A stretch of 64,000 nucleotides of DNA, from contig JAFYXH010000009.1 in assembly GCA_017546315.1 (NCBI GenBank), positions 62,001 through 126,000 on the forward strand. The letters are read 5' to 3'. Each line of letters starts with the position of its first letter. Within the stretch, counting starts at the first letter, position 1. The DNA is from Alphaproteobacteria bacterium (GTDB lineage: Bacteria > Pseudomonadota > Alphaproteobacteria > RF32 > CAG-239). Under the pieces are notes generated by a model. The model saw only the letters and a program-made list of their open reading frames with translations. It searched no databases and was not told the DNA's origin. Below, piece after piece: positions 50,262 through 59,861 of the stretch. A program made the translations under genes and the position numbers.

Positions 50262-53176
50262 TAGCAATGTGTTCTAATGTATTCAATATTCCCGGAAGTT
50301 GTCCTTTTTGGGAAACGATTGCAAATATTTACTTAAAAAAATTTTCAAATAAAGAACTTGAGCTTGCTTCCGTTTTATTTATGGTTCCCAATAGGCGTGC
50401 TTGTCTGTCACTTACGAATGCTTTTGTTAGAATACAAGGATTAAAACCAACTATATTACCTCAAATTGTGCCAATCAGCGAAATAGATGAAGATGAAATG
50501 CTTTTTGGCTCTTTTAATCTGGAAGAAATTTGGCCGGAAATACCACCTCCTATTAGCAGAGAAGAACGATTGTTTTTATTTGCAAGGTTGATTTTATCTA
50601 AGCCAAACGATTTTGGACTAAAGTCTATGTCTCCGGCTCAGGCTATTTCTCTTGCTCAAGATTTAGCAACTCTTATTGATACAGCATACAACCAGGGGCT
50701 ATCTTTTGATAAATTGCATGATTTAGTTCCTGAAAAATATGCTACTCATTGGCAAGAAACTTTAAAGTTATTGAAAATCATCACAGAATTTTGGCCACAG
50801 ATATTAGAAGAGAGAGGGGCTATTGATACAAGCTTAATGAAAAATATTGTATTATCGAAACAAGCTCTTTTGTGGAGAAAAGAGAATACATCAAAAAACA
50901 TTATCATAGCTGGTGTTAGTGCAAGTTTTCCTTCAATTGTCGAAATGTTTGAAACAGTTAAAAATCTCCCAAATGGAGAAATTTATTTTGCGGGAATAGA
51001 TAATTTTGCAGATGATGATTATTGGGAAGCTATTGATGAAGTTCATCCTCAATTTGAGATAAAAGATTTATTAAATAAGATAAATATTGATAGGAAAAAC
51101 ATTGCAAATGTATTAGAACCTAGAGATGCAAATAGAGAGCAATTTATTTCTGAAATTATGAGACCTGCCATTGTTTCTAATAAATGGCGTTCTATTGCGG
51201 ATGATTTTAATCTCCAAAAATCATTAGAAAATATAACTCTTCTTACACTAAAAAATCAACGTGATGAAGCTTTGGCAATTGCACTTAAAATGCGTGAAGT
51301 ACTAAATTATCCTGAAAAAACAGCAGCGCTTGTTAGTTATGACAGAAATTTGGCACGTCGAGTTTCTTCTGAGCTTAAAAGATTTGGCGTTGAGGTTGAT
51401 GATTCTGCTGGTATTCCTTTGAATTTATCTCCTATTGGAATATATTTAAGAGTAATTGTTGAAGCTGCTGAAAATTTAACTTCGTCATTAAAAATTGTCG
51501 ATTTGTTGAAAAATCCTTTTACTCTTTTAGGTTTTAACAAAAATGAGTTTCGCTCAAAAGTGTATGACTTTGAAACTTCTCTTAGAATGGAAAAGAAGAA
51601 AAATATAAATTCTGAAAAATTTTGGCTAAGAGATGTTATAATTGAAAAATTATCTCCTTTATCCGAATTATTGAGCCAAGATTTAATTGATTTTGGTGAA
51701 GTTTTAAGAAAGAATATTGAGATTGCAGAAGAAATTGCAAACTCTGATACAACTAAAGGGAAAAACTTTTTATGGCGTGGTGATTGCGGTAAGATAGCTG
51801 TTAGATTCATTACTAAAATTTTGGAAACAAGTTCTTTAATTGGCAAAATTAGTGGTAAAGATTATCTTCCGATGCTATGCCAGTTAATGAGTAATGAAAC
51901 AGTTAGAACAACTTATGGAACACATCCTAGACTTAGTATTTTAGGCCCGATTGAAGCTCAACTACAAAATTTTGATTATATTATCATTGGCGAAGTAAAT
52001 GAAGGAATTTGGCCGAAATTACCTCAAGCTGATATGTGGATGTCTAGGCCGATGATGAAAGATTTTGGCTTTGCATTACCTGAAAAGAATATTGGAATCT
52101 TAGCAAATAGTTTTGCAAATTTTATGAAATCACCAAATGTTATTTTGACTAGAGCCGAACGAATTGGAGAATCTCCAACTCAAAAATCACGATGGTTATT
52201 AAGAATAGAAACAGTTCTTAATGCCTTTGGGGTTGATATTTCAACTATTATGGATAAAGACTTCTCTTCTTTTGTTATGAATTTGGATAAGCCAAAAGTT
52301 TATAAATCAATTAAAGCACCTGCACCTTGTCCTCCTGTTGCTTCACGCCCAAGAAAACTATCTGCAAGTGGTGTTGATTTGTTGATTGCTGATCCTTATT
52401 CTGTTTTTGCAAAATATATATTAAAATTATATCCTTTGGATAATCTAGATGAAAAACCTGATCAAAGAGATTATGGTAGTTTGATACATGAAATTATTGA
52501 AGAATTTAATACTAAATATGATGGTCCTCTTCCTTTGAATGCCTTAGATGTATTGGTAGAAATTGGAAAACGTAAGTTTGATGAAAAAAATCTTGATAAT
52601 GATATTAGGGCTTTTTGGTTTCCTAAATTTTTATCTACTGCAAAATGGATAATCCAAAAAGAATTAGACTATAGAGATGGGGTTAAAAAAATTCATAATG
52701 AGGTTAGTGGAGAAATTTCTTATAATATTCAAAATGGAGATTTTGTCTTTACGGCAAAAGCAGATAGAATCGATGAGCTAAAAAATAATGATATCAACAT
52801 TTTTGATTATAAAACAGGAAGTATTCCAACTAAATCTCAAGTTAAATCTGGTCATGCTATGCAACTTTTACTAGAAGGAATCATAGCTAGAAAAAAAGCT
52901 TATCCGTTAGGACTTAATTCACAGCTTTCCAACTTAATATATTGGAAATTAGGAAAAGAAGAACTTATCATAGATAAAAAAAATGATGAATTGGATAAAT
53001 TATTAGATGAAGCAGAAGAATATTTAGTAAAGCTTATGAATACTTTTGACTTTGAAACTACTCCATACCATTCTCGTCCAACACCTAAATTTATTCCTAA
53101 AAATAAGGATTATGAACATTTAGCACGAATTAGAGAATGGTCTGTTCAAGAAGATGGCGAGGATAGCGATGAATAA
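50258..53176 (+). CDS. addB: AddB double-strand-break repair subunit (alphaproteobacterial type)
   Basis: 972 aa with GGAAG just before the ATG, overlapping rdgB. An N-terminal helicase-like region (FMVPNRRACLSL) lacks a canonical Walker A; central segments include VGEVNEGIWP; and a C-terminal RecB-type nuclease domain carries LIHEIIEEF, DELKNNDINIFDYKTGS and a Gln downstream (MQLLLEG). It lacks the Cys cluster of firmicute AddB, as expected for alphaproteobacteria. Partner of AddA in end resection and Chi-type recombination. Confidence 0.9.
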   Translation: MIAMCSNVFNIPGSCPFWETIANIYLKKFSNKELELASVLFMVPNRRACLSLTNAFVRIQGLKPTILPQIVPISEIDEDEMLFGSFNLEEIWPEIPPPISREERLFLFARLILSKPNDFGLKSMSPAQAISLAQDLATLIDTAYNQGLSFDKLHDLVPEKYATHWQETLKLLKIITEFWPQILEERGAIDTSLMKNIVLSKQALLWRKENTSKNIIIAGVSASFPSIVEMFETVKNLPNGEIYFAGIDNFADDDYWEAIDEVHPQFEIKDLLNKINIDRKNIANVLEPRDANREQFISEIMRPAIVSNKWRSIADDFNLQKSLENITLLTLKNQRDEALAIALKMREVLNYPEKTAALVSYDRNLARRVSSELKRFGVEVDDSAGIPLNLSPIGIYLRVIVEAAENLTSSLKIVDLLKNPFTLLGFNKNEFRSKVYDFETSLRMEKKKNINSEKFWLRDVIIEKLSPLSELLSQDLIDFGEVLRKNIEIAEEIANSDTTKGKNFLWRGDCGKIAVRFITKILETSSLIGKISGKDYLPMLCQLMSNETVRTTYGTHPRLSILGPIEAQLQNFDYIIIGEVNEGIWPKLPQADMWMSRPMMKDFGFALPEKNIGILANSFANFMKSPNVILTRAERIGESPTQKSRWLLRIETVLNAFGVDISTIMDKDFSSFVMNLDKPKVYKSIKAPAPCPPVASRPRKLSASGVDLLIADPYSVFAKYILKLYPLDNLDEKPDQRDYGSLIHEIIEEFNTKYDGPLPLNALDVLVEIGKRKFDEKNLDNDIRAFWFPKFLSTAKWIIQKELDYRDGVKKIHNEVSGEISYNIQNGDFVFTAKADRIDELKNNDINIFDYKTGSIPTKSQVKSGHAMQLLLEGIIARKKAYPLGLNSQLSNLIYWKLGKEELIIDKKNDELDKLLDEAEEYLVKLMNTFDFETTPYHSRPTPKFIPKNKDYEHLARIREWSVQEDGEDSDE

Positions 53177-56100
53177 ATATGAAGAAGAAAAAAAATCTTT
53201 AGAAAAATTAGCAACCTCACAACAAATGGCAGCTTCTAATCCTAATGCTTCTGTTTGGGTTGAAGCATCTGCAGGAACTGGTAAAACAAAAGTATTATCT
53301 GATAGGGTTTTAAAGTTATTACTTAAAAATGTTAATCCATCTAAAATTTTGTGTTTAACATATACAAAAGCTGCTGCTGTTGAAATGAATGAGCGAATCG
53401 CTAAAAGACTCAGTAATTGGGCAATTGAAAGTGATGAAGAGCTTGATGGAGAATTAGAAAAGTTATTAGGAAATGATTTTTTTGTTTCTAAAAATGAAAT
53501 GCAAAAAAAAGCTAGAACTCTTTTTGCGCAAATTCTTGATGCTCCTGGTGGAATGAAAATTCAAACAATTCATAGTTTTTGCCAAGATATACTTAAAAGA
53601 TTTCCGTTAGAAGCAAATATATCTCCTTATTTTGAAGTGTTAGATGATAGAAATAGCAAAGAGATTTTGCAAAATATTCAATCAGATTTACTTAAAACGG
53701 CAAATACTGATGAAGATATCTATTTAAGAGATAGTATTTTATTTTTAGTAAACTCCGTAAGTGAATTTAAGTTTCCTGAAATTATGAATACAATCACTGC
53801 AAACAGGAATAAAATTGATATATTATTAAAAAAATATAGCTCAACAAAAGATATCATAAATGCACTTGAAGAAAAACTAGGTATATCTTCTTGTTTAACA
53901 GAGGAAGATGTTATTGGTAAAATTTTTAGTACTATTGATAAAGATGAATTCAAACGTTGTATGTCTGCTTTTTTTAAAGGAGGAAAGGAAGACAACAAGA
54001 GAGCCAATACTTTTGCTGTTATTAGTGAGAACAATTTTGATATTCAATATTATGAAGAATACAAAAATATTTTCCTTACCCAAAATGGAAGCAAAAGAGC
54101 AAATTTAGCTAGAAAAGATGCTATTAAAGATTATCCGCAAATTCTTGAATTTATGAATGCGGAATGCGAAAGAATTTATAACATTGAAAACAAATTAAAA
54201 ACAATAAAAGTTTTACGTTCAACAATTGCTGTCGTTTATATATCTAAAAAAATTATTGATGCTTATAATAAGTATAAGGAGATGTTTTCTGTTTTAGATT
54301 ATGAAGACCTCATTATAAAAACTAGACAACTTTTAGAAGATAGAGAAACTGCGGATTGGGTTTTATTTAAGTTAGATGGAGGTATTGAACATATTCTAAT
54401 AGATGAAGCACAAGACACATCACCTAATCAATGGGCTATTGTTAGAGCTATTAGTGAAGAATTTTTTGCGGGAATCGGTGTTCATGACAGTGAATTAAAA
54501 AGAAGTATTTTTGTTGTAGGAGATAGAAAACAATCTATTTATAGTTTCCAAGGAGCTGACCCTAAAGAATTTGATAAAATGTTTGATTATTTTAAGCAAA
54601 AATCTGAAAGCTTTTTAAAAATTCATCTAGATGTATCTTTCCGCTCAACAAAAGCTATTATGGATTGTGTTAATCTTTTGTTTGATACTGAAGAGGCAAA
54701 AAAAGGTGTTGTTCCTTGTGATGAAAAAATAAATCACTGTCCTTTTCGCCTTGGTGATGGTGGACTTGTTGAAATAGCACCATTATCACAAAATAATGAT
54801 TGTGAAGATGTTAAATATAATTGGAATATCCCGCTTGAACGAATACAAAAATCTTCACCTTCTAATTTGCTTGCAAAACAAATTGCAAGAAACATAAAAG
54901 ATATGGTTGAAAATAAAGAAATTTTGGCTTCAAAGAATCGTCCGATAAAATATGGTGATTTTATGTTTTTAGTACAACGCCGTAATAGCTTTGTTGAAGA
55001 GTTTGTTAGAGCGTGCAAAGAAATCGGAGTTAATGTTGCAGGTGTTGATAAACTTCAATTATTAGAACAAATTGCTGTACAAGATTTAATATCTTTAGGT
55101 AAATTTTTATTATTACCGCAGGATGATTTATCTTTGGCTGAAGTATTAAAATCCCCTATTTTTGGTTTGGATGATAATGATTTATTTGATTTATGCCATA
55201 ACCGAAATACCTCATTATTTAATTCTATTTCACATAATGAAGAATATACAGAAATTGCTACTTGGCTAAAAACATTATTAAATATGAGTGGATTTAATCG
55301 ACCTCTTGAACTTTTTTCTTTTGTTTTAATAAATATGGGGGCTAGAAAAAATTTCATATCTAGAATGGGAAATGATGTTGAAGATGTTTTAGATGAATTT
55401 TTGAATTTAACACTTAATTTTGAACAAAATAACACACCAACACTTCAAAACTTTATTAACTGGATAATTAAGGATGATGTTGTTGTAAAGAAAGAGACAG
55501 AACAAGGTGATAGTAATACTGTAAAAATCATGACTGTTCACGGTTCTAAAGGATTACAAGCTCCTATTGTTATTTTAGCTGATACGGTTAGGGTTAAAAA
55601 CAAAGCTAAAAATGCTTCTTTTTTATGGGATGATGATTTATTTTATTTTCCATTATCTTCAGAATCCTATAATGATAAATGCAATAATCTTAATAGTGTG
55701 ATATGTGATGGAAATCTTGATGAATATCGAAGATTGCTTTATGTAGCACTAACAAGAGCTGAAGATAGATTATATGTATCTGGTTATACTAAAGATAAAA
55801 ATATAAAAGATGAATCATGGTATGGCTTATTAAAAAATAATATCGTTTCAAATATCAAAGAAGCTTCGGCTACGGATAAAATTATTTATCAGATTGAGCA
55901 AGAAAATACTTTTGATGAAGAACAAAAACAGATTAGTTTAGTTAATCAAACAACAAAAGATTATAGCTTTTTACTTGATAAACCTTCTGTTGAATCCCCT
56001 CTTGCAAAACCATTTACACCATCTGTTGATAGCGATGCAAATGATGAGGTCATATCTTCACCATTAGAGGATAATGGTATATTTTATAGAAGAGGAACAG

Positions 56101-56537
56101 CAATACATCGTTTATTACAATATATCTCAACAGTATCAGAAGATGAACGATTTGAAGCTAGTATGTGTTTTCTTGAAAAAGAGCTTAATGACTTTTCGAT
56201 TGATGAAAGACACAATATAACTGAAGAAGTTATTATGTTATGTAATAAATATGAGGATTTATTCTCAACATCATCAATGTCTGAAGTTCCGATAATTGGA
56301 GAAATAGATGGAAAAATTATTTCTTCTAAGGTGGATAGATTAGTCATAAAAGATGATGTTGTTATGATTGTTGATTATAAAACAAATAGGCCAGCAGCTA
56401 AAAAAATTGAAGATGTTCCGCAACTTTATATAAAACAAGTTGGAACATACAAACGTTTACTTGAAAATATATATCCAAACAAAATTGTTGAAACATACTT
56501 GTTGTGGACTAATACTTGTAATATGATGAAAATATAG
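53169..56537 (+). CDS. addA: AddA helicase-nuclease
   Basis: 1,122 aa from the ATG at 53169 with GAGGA six bases upstream, overlapping addB by 8 bases. UvrD-type helicase motifs: EASAGTGKTKVL near residue 32, LCLTYTKAAAVEM, IDEAQDTSP, GDRKQSIYSFQGADP, VMTVHGSKGLQAPI (read as IMTVHGSKGLQAP) and RRLLYVALTRAEDRLYV. The C-terminal nuclease carries AIHRLLQ, DRLVI and VDYKTNRP. Works with AddB to process DNA ends. Confidence 0.95.
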   Translation: MNKYEEEKKSLEKLATSQQMAASNPNASVWVEASAGTGKTKVLSDRVLKLLLKNVNPSKILCLTYTKAAAVEMNERIAKRLSNWAIESDEELDGELEKLLGNDFFVSKNEMQKKARTLFAQILDAPGGMKIQTIHSFCQDILKRFPLEANISPYFEVLDDRNSKEILQNIQSDLLKTANTDEDIYLRDSILFLVNSVSEFKFPEIMNTITANRNKIDILLKKYSSTKDIINALEEKLGISSCLTEEDVIGKIFSTIDKDEFKRCMSAFFKGGKEDNKRANTFAVISENNFDIQYYEEYKNIFLTQNGSKRANLARKDAIKDYPQILEFMNAECERIYNIENKLKTIKVLRSTIAVVYISKKIIDAYNKYKEMFSVLDYEDLIIKTRQLLEDRETADWVLFKLDGGIEHILIDEAQDTSPNQWAIVRAISEEFFAGIGVHDSELKRSIFVVGDRKQSIYSFQGADPKEFDKMFDYFKQKSESFLKIHLDVSFRSTKAIMDCVNLLFDTEEAKKGVVPCDEKINHCPFRLGDGGLVEIAPLSQNNDCEDVKYNWNIPLERIQKSSPSNLLAKQIARNIKDMVENKEILASKNRPIKYGDFMFLVQRRNSFVEEFVRACKEIGVNVAGVDKLQLLEQIAVQDLISLGKFLLLPQDDLSLAEVLKSPIFGLDDNDLFDLCHNRNTSLFNSISHNEEYTEIATWLKTLLNMSGFNRPLELFSFVLINMGARKNFISRMGNDVEDVLDEFLNLTLNFEQNNTPTLQNFINWIIKDDVVVKKETEQGDSNTVKIMTVHGSKGLQAPIVILADTVRVKNKAKNASFLWDDDLFYFPLSSESYNDKCNNLNSVICDGNLDEYRRLLYVALTRAEDRLYVSGYTKDKNIKDESWYGLLKNNIVSNIKEASATDKIIYQIEQENTFDEEQKQISLVNQTTKDYSFLLDKPSVESPLAKPFTPSVDSDANDEVISSPLEDNGIFYRRGTAIHRLLQYISTVSEDERFEASMCFLEKELNDFSIDERHNITEEVIMLCNKYEDLFSTSSMSEVPIIGEIDGKIISSKVDRLVIKDDVVMIVDYKTNRPAAKKIEDVPQLYIKQVGTYKRLLENIYPNKIVETYLLWTNTCNMMKI

Positions 56538-56616
56538 AACTTTAGTCTTATGATGTTTAATAATATCTTTTAGTACTTATATTGTTTAACAAGATTAAAT
56601 TTGAAAGGATACAATA

Positions 56617-56931
56617 ATGCTTGCAATTAATGATAGTAAATTTGAAGAAGAAGTTTTAAAATCCAATGGTTTAGTTTTAGTTGATTTTTGGGCTGAATGG
56701 TGTGGTCCTTGTCGTCAATTATCACCTATCTTGGAAGAAGTTAATAAGGAATTAGGTGATAAAGTAAAAATTTGTAAAATGAACGTTGATGAAGCTCCAA
56801 ACACAGCTGCTTCTTATGAAATCAGAAGTATTCCTACAATGTTTTTATTTAAAGATGGCGAAAAAATTGATACCAAAGTTGGATTTAATTCTCAAGCTGT
56901 TATCGAAGAATGGCTTAAATCTCATTTATAA
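56617..56931 (+). CDS. trxA: Thioredoxin
   Basis: 104 aa, the classic length, with AAAGGA before the ATG. Active site WCGPC (C29, C32), cis-Pro in RSIPTMFLF, and the buried Asp in VLVDFWAEW. A general cytosolic protein disulfide reductase. It is separated from addA by 79 bases and followed by its own terminator. Confidence 0.97.
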   Translation: MLAINDSKFEEEVLKSNGLVLVDFWAEWCGPCRQLSPILEEVNKELGDKVKICKMNVDEAPNTAASYEIRSIPTMFLFKDGEKIDTKVGFNSQAVIEEWLKSHL

Positions 56932-56954
56932 TATTTGATATTTGATTTTTATGG

Positions 56955-56981
56955 CTCGCCAGAAAATGGCGAGTTTTTTTT
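56955..56981 (+). terminator. Intrinsic terminator of trxA
   Basis: Stem ctcgcc (56955-56960) and ggcgag (56968-56973), 7-base loop, then eight T. It lies 24 bases beyond the trxA stop. Confidence 0.92.
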
Positions 56982-56999
56982 ATAATTATTTTACTTTAA

Positions 57000-57038
57000 A
57001 ACAAAAAGAATGGGAAAACTTTTGTCTTCCCATTCTTT
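57000..57038 (-). terminator. Intrinsic terminator of the pgsA-regulator-kinase transcript
   Basis: A perfect 12-bp stem (aaagaatgggaa at 57005-57016 and ttcccattcttt at 57027-57038) with a 10-base loop. On the minus strand it is followed by a T-rich tract and lies 41 bases beyond the kinase stop. Confidence 0.85.
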
Positions 57039-57078
57039 TTATATCTTTGCTCTAAACACATATTTTCGTATGTGAGAA

Positions 57079-58440
57079 TTATAAGGGAATAGAAATGAGT
57101 ACCCTCAAGCCTCCTAATTTGCTATCAGACAACTCAATTTTTCCACCATGTGAGCTTATTATATCTCTTGCGATAGATAGACCTAGGCCTACACCACCTG
57201 TTTCCTTATTTCTCGATTCATCAATACGATAAAAAGCCTTAAATACTTCTTCTCTTTTATCTTCAGGAACACCTGGACCATCATCATCAACTGTGATTTC
57301 TAATTTATTATTATTGCTTTCTAATACCACAGCAATTGTCTTACCATAGTTAAAAGCATTTGAGATAATATTTGTTATAGCACGTTTTAATGCTTGTTCT
57401 CTTCCCTGAATCGCACTAACTTGATCATTGGTTGAATAGCGTATTAATGCTTTTGTATTACGAAACTTATTTATTATGCTTAAAATAAGCTCATTCATAT
57501 CAACAAAAGTATTTTTCTCTGTTCCTTCACCTGATACAAAAGCTAAATATCCATCAAGCATTTTTTCCATTTCACTTATATCTTCTATAAATTCTTTATT
57601 ATCTTCATTTTCAGGAAGCATTGCTAATTGTAATTTCATACGAGTTAATGGGGTTCTTAAATCATGAGAAACACCTGCTAGCATTTGTGTTCTTTCTGAG
57701 ATTTGCTTTTGGATGCGCTCCTTCATCTTTATGAATGCTAAGCCAGCTTTTCTTACTTCTTGAGAACCATAAGGCTTAAATGGAGTATTTATACCTTTAC
57801 CAAAATCTTCAGCAACTTGAGCTAGTGTTGCAATTGAACGAACTTGAATACGTAAAAATAATGTTGCAACAATAAATAATAAGAGAGAAGTTCCTATCAT
57901 CCAAGCAACGAAACCAAAAATAGATGTGCTAAAAATATTCTTAGTAGATGCCTCAAAACGGTATAAACCTTCTGTTGTTTCAATCAACACAACAACATTT
58001 TCTCTACCATTTGCAAGATATACATTTGTCATTGCTTTAGGAAACTTTTCATGCAAAGATTTTTCTAAGAATCCTGTTACTATTTTATAGTCATTCCCAT
58101 AATGAGTATTTGTTTTTACTGACAACTCTTTTTCTTTGGTTATCAATTCCATATCTATTTTATAATTTCGTTGATATAATTCAGCAATTTCAGCAAGCAT
58201 ATTTGGGTTTGCAGTGGTTGTTTCTATCGCAACTGCTATGTTATTAGATAAATTATCAGATAATCTTCTTCCTACTTTTTCCCAGTTTCCGTTAATAAAA
58301 GCAATAACCGATACTATTTGCACCATTATCAAAGGAATAAATATCAATAACATAGTTCTAAAAAATAGAGTATTAGGAAAAATCTTTAATTTTATGTATT
58401 GTAAAACTTTATCCACCTTATCAGGAAAATTTATATGCAT
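57079..58440 (-). CDS. EnvZ-type sensor histidine kinase
   Basis: 453 aa. Membrane helices at about 27-49 and 172-196 flank a periplasmic domain of about 120 residues. A HAMP segment (about 197-250) leads to the HisKA site with phospho-acceptor His259 (GVSHDLRTPLTRM). The ATPase domain has the N box NIISNAFNYGK, G1 DDGPGVPED, an F box and G2 GGVGLGLSIARDI. The order and short periplasmic domain fit the EnvZ/OmpR class. It lies 11 bases after the regulator gene. The signal sensed is unknown. Confidence 0.9.
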   Translation of the reverse strand: MHINFPDKVDKVLQYIKLKIFPNTLFFRTMLLIFIPLIMVQIVSVIAFINGNWEKVGRRLSDNLSNNIAVAIETTTANPNMLAEIAELYQRNYKIDMELITKEKELSVKTNTHYGNDYKIVTGFLEKSLHEKFPKAMTNVYLANGRENVVVLIETTEGLYRFEASTKNIFSTSIFGFVAWMIGTSLLLFIVATLFLRIQVRSIATLAQVAEDFGKGINTPFKPYGSQEVRKAGLAFIKMKERIQKQISERTQMLAGVSHDLRTPLTRMKLQLAMLPENEDNKEFIEDISEMEKMLDGYLAFVSGEGTEKNTFVDMNELILSIINKFRNTKALIRYSTNDQVSAIQGREQALKRAITNIISNAFNYGKTIAVVLESNNNKLEITVDDDGPGVPEDKREEVFKAFYRIDESRNKETGGVGLGLSIARDIISSHGGKIELSDSKLGGLRVLISIPL

Positions 58441-58451
58441 TTTTCTCTCCT

Positions 58452-59141
58452 TTATTCTGATATTAACATGTAACCTTTACCTCTTATTGTTTGCAAATAA
58501 CAAGGATTTTTTGTATCAATTTCTATTTTCTTTCTTAATCTTGTAATCTGAACATCAACTGTTCGCAAATTTTCCCCTACTCCTAAAATTTCGGCTAACT
58601 CATCTCGAGTATGAACTTCCCCTAATTTTTTACCTAAAAAATTAAGCAATGTTCTTTCTACTGGAGTTATGTGTATGATTGTTCCATCTAGAGAACATAG
58701 TTCTCCTTTATTTAAATCATAACAAATATTATTAAACACTAATCTTGAAGATTGCTCTTTAGCCTTTTGAGTACGTCTTAAAATGTTATTTATTCTTAAA
58801 ACTAATTCCTTGGGTTCAAAAGGTTTAGCCACATAATCATCTGCTCCTATTTCTAAACCATTTACCCTATCTTCTGCTTCCCCCATTGCTGTTAATAATA
58901 TAACAGGTGTCGTATCTCCGCTACTTCTTAATTGTTTTAGAAATGAAGTGCCTGATAATTTTGGCATCATAACATCAACAATCATCAAATCTATTTTGTA
59001 ACAAGACAAAAGGCTCTGGGCAACAATTGCATCCTTGGATGCAGAAACCCAGAACCCTTGTTCTCTTAAATAACGTTGTAAGAGGCTACGCAAACGAGTA
59101 TCATCATCAACAACTAAAATATGTTTTTGCCCCTCAAACAT
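58452..59141 (-). CDS. OmpR-family response regulator
   Basis: 229 aa. Receiver domain with acidic pocket DDD at 12-14, phospho-acceptor Asp56 (LMIVDVMMP), Thr84 and Lys106 (AKPFEP); C-terminal winged helix (about 130-228) with HITPVERTLLNFL, VHTRDELAEIL and TVDVQITRLRKKI. This is the OmpR/PhoB layout and the regulator partner of the adjacent kinase. It follows pgsA by 13 bases. Confidence 0.92.
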   Translation of the reverse strand: MFEGQKHILVVDDDTRLRSLLQRYLREQGFWVSASKDAIVAQSLLSCYKIDLMIVDVMMPKLSGTSFLKQLRSSGDTTPVILLTAMGEAEDRVNGLEIGADDYVAKPFEPKELVLRINNILRRTQKAKEQSSRLVFNNICYDLNKGELCSLDGTIIHITPVERTLLNFLGKKLGEVHTRDELAEILGVGENLRTVDVQITRLRKKIEIDTKNPCYLQTIRGKGYMLISE

Positions 59142-59154
59142 TTTCTAAACCTTT

Positions 59155-59808
59155 TTATTTTTTAGATTTAGATGAATTACTTTTAGTAGTTTTAGATTTA
59201 GAGGATGACTTTTTCTCACCTTCGTTTTTTACTTCTTTGGGAGCTGTTTTACCATCATTTTCACTTTTAATGTATTCCATACTTTTTTGAAAATACTGAT
59301 ATCCAGTGACAAATGTCAAAACACCCGCAACCCAAAGCAAAATTTCACCTAAAATACCCCAAACTGTCCACCAATCTCTAAAGAAAATCATACCAAGTGC
59401 AGTCATTTGGAAACCTGTTTTCCATTTTGCTAAACGTGTCACAGGAAGACCAACATTAACTTCACGCAAAAACTCTCTGAGACCAGAAACAAGAAGTTCA
59501 CGGCATAAAATAACAAATACAGGAATAATACTCAATGAACTAGCTAACATATTATTTTTAGATACAAAAACAATTAAAGCTGTTGCAACAAGCAATTTAT
59601 CTGCGATTGGATCTAACAAACGACCAAATGCAGACACAATACCTCTTGCTCTTGCAATTTTACCATCATAATAGTCTGTAATTGAAGCTATTACAAATAA
59701 GATACCTGCAAAAAAAGTATAACACTCACAATCAATATATACAGATAAAAAAATCAATGGAATCACAACAATTCTTGAGATTGTAAGCATATTTGGTAGA
59801 TTATACAC
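59155..59808 (-). CDS. pgsA: CDP-diacylglycerol-glycerol-3-phosphate 3-phosphatidyltransferase
   Basis: 217 aa from a GTG at 59808 with AAGGA seven bases upstream. The CDP-alcohol phosphotransferase motif is clear: DYYDGKIARARG followed by G and two Asp (Asp66 and Asp70) in FGRLLDPIADK. Several membrane helices. The C-terminal 35 residues form a Lys/Ser-rich tail (SSSKSKTTKSNSSKSKK) that is not part of the family core. Makes phosphatidylglycerol phosphate in the inner membrane. Follows uvrC by 53 bases, a pairing known in alphaproteobacteria. Confidence 0.93.
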   Translation of the reverse strand: MYNLPNMLTISRIVVIPLIFLSVYIDCECYTFFAGILFVIASITDYYDGKIARARGIVSAFGRLLDPIADKLLVATALIVFVSKNNMLASSLSIIPVFVILCRELLVSGLREFLREVNVGLPVTRLAKWKTGFQMTALGMIFFRDWWTVWGILGEILLWVAGVLTFVTGYQYFQKSMEYIKSENDGKTAPKEVKNEGEKKSSSKSKTTKSNSSKSKK

Positions 59809-59861
59809 AACACATTCCTTTCAAATAATATAAATATTTTTGTTAATGATAACATTTTTTT

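Noticed and set aside
50258..56537. RecBCD-type genes
   Set aside because: Order, sizes and the C-terminal nuclease in both proteins match AddB-AddA; no RecD is present.
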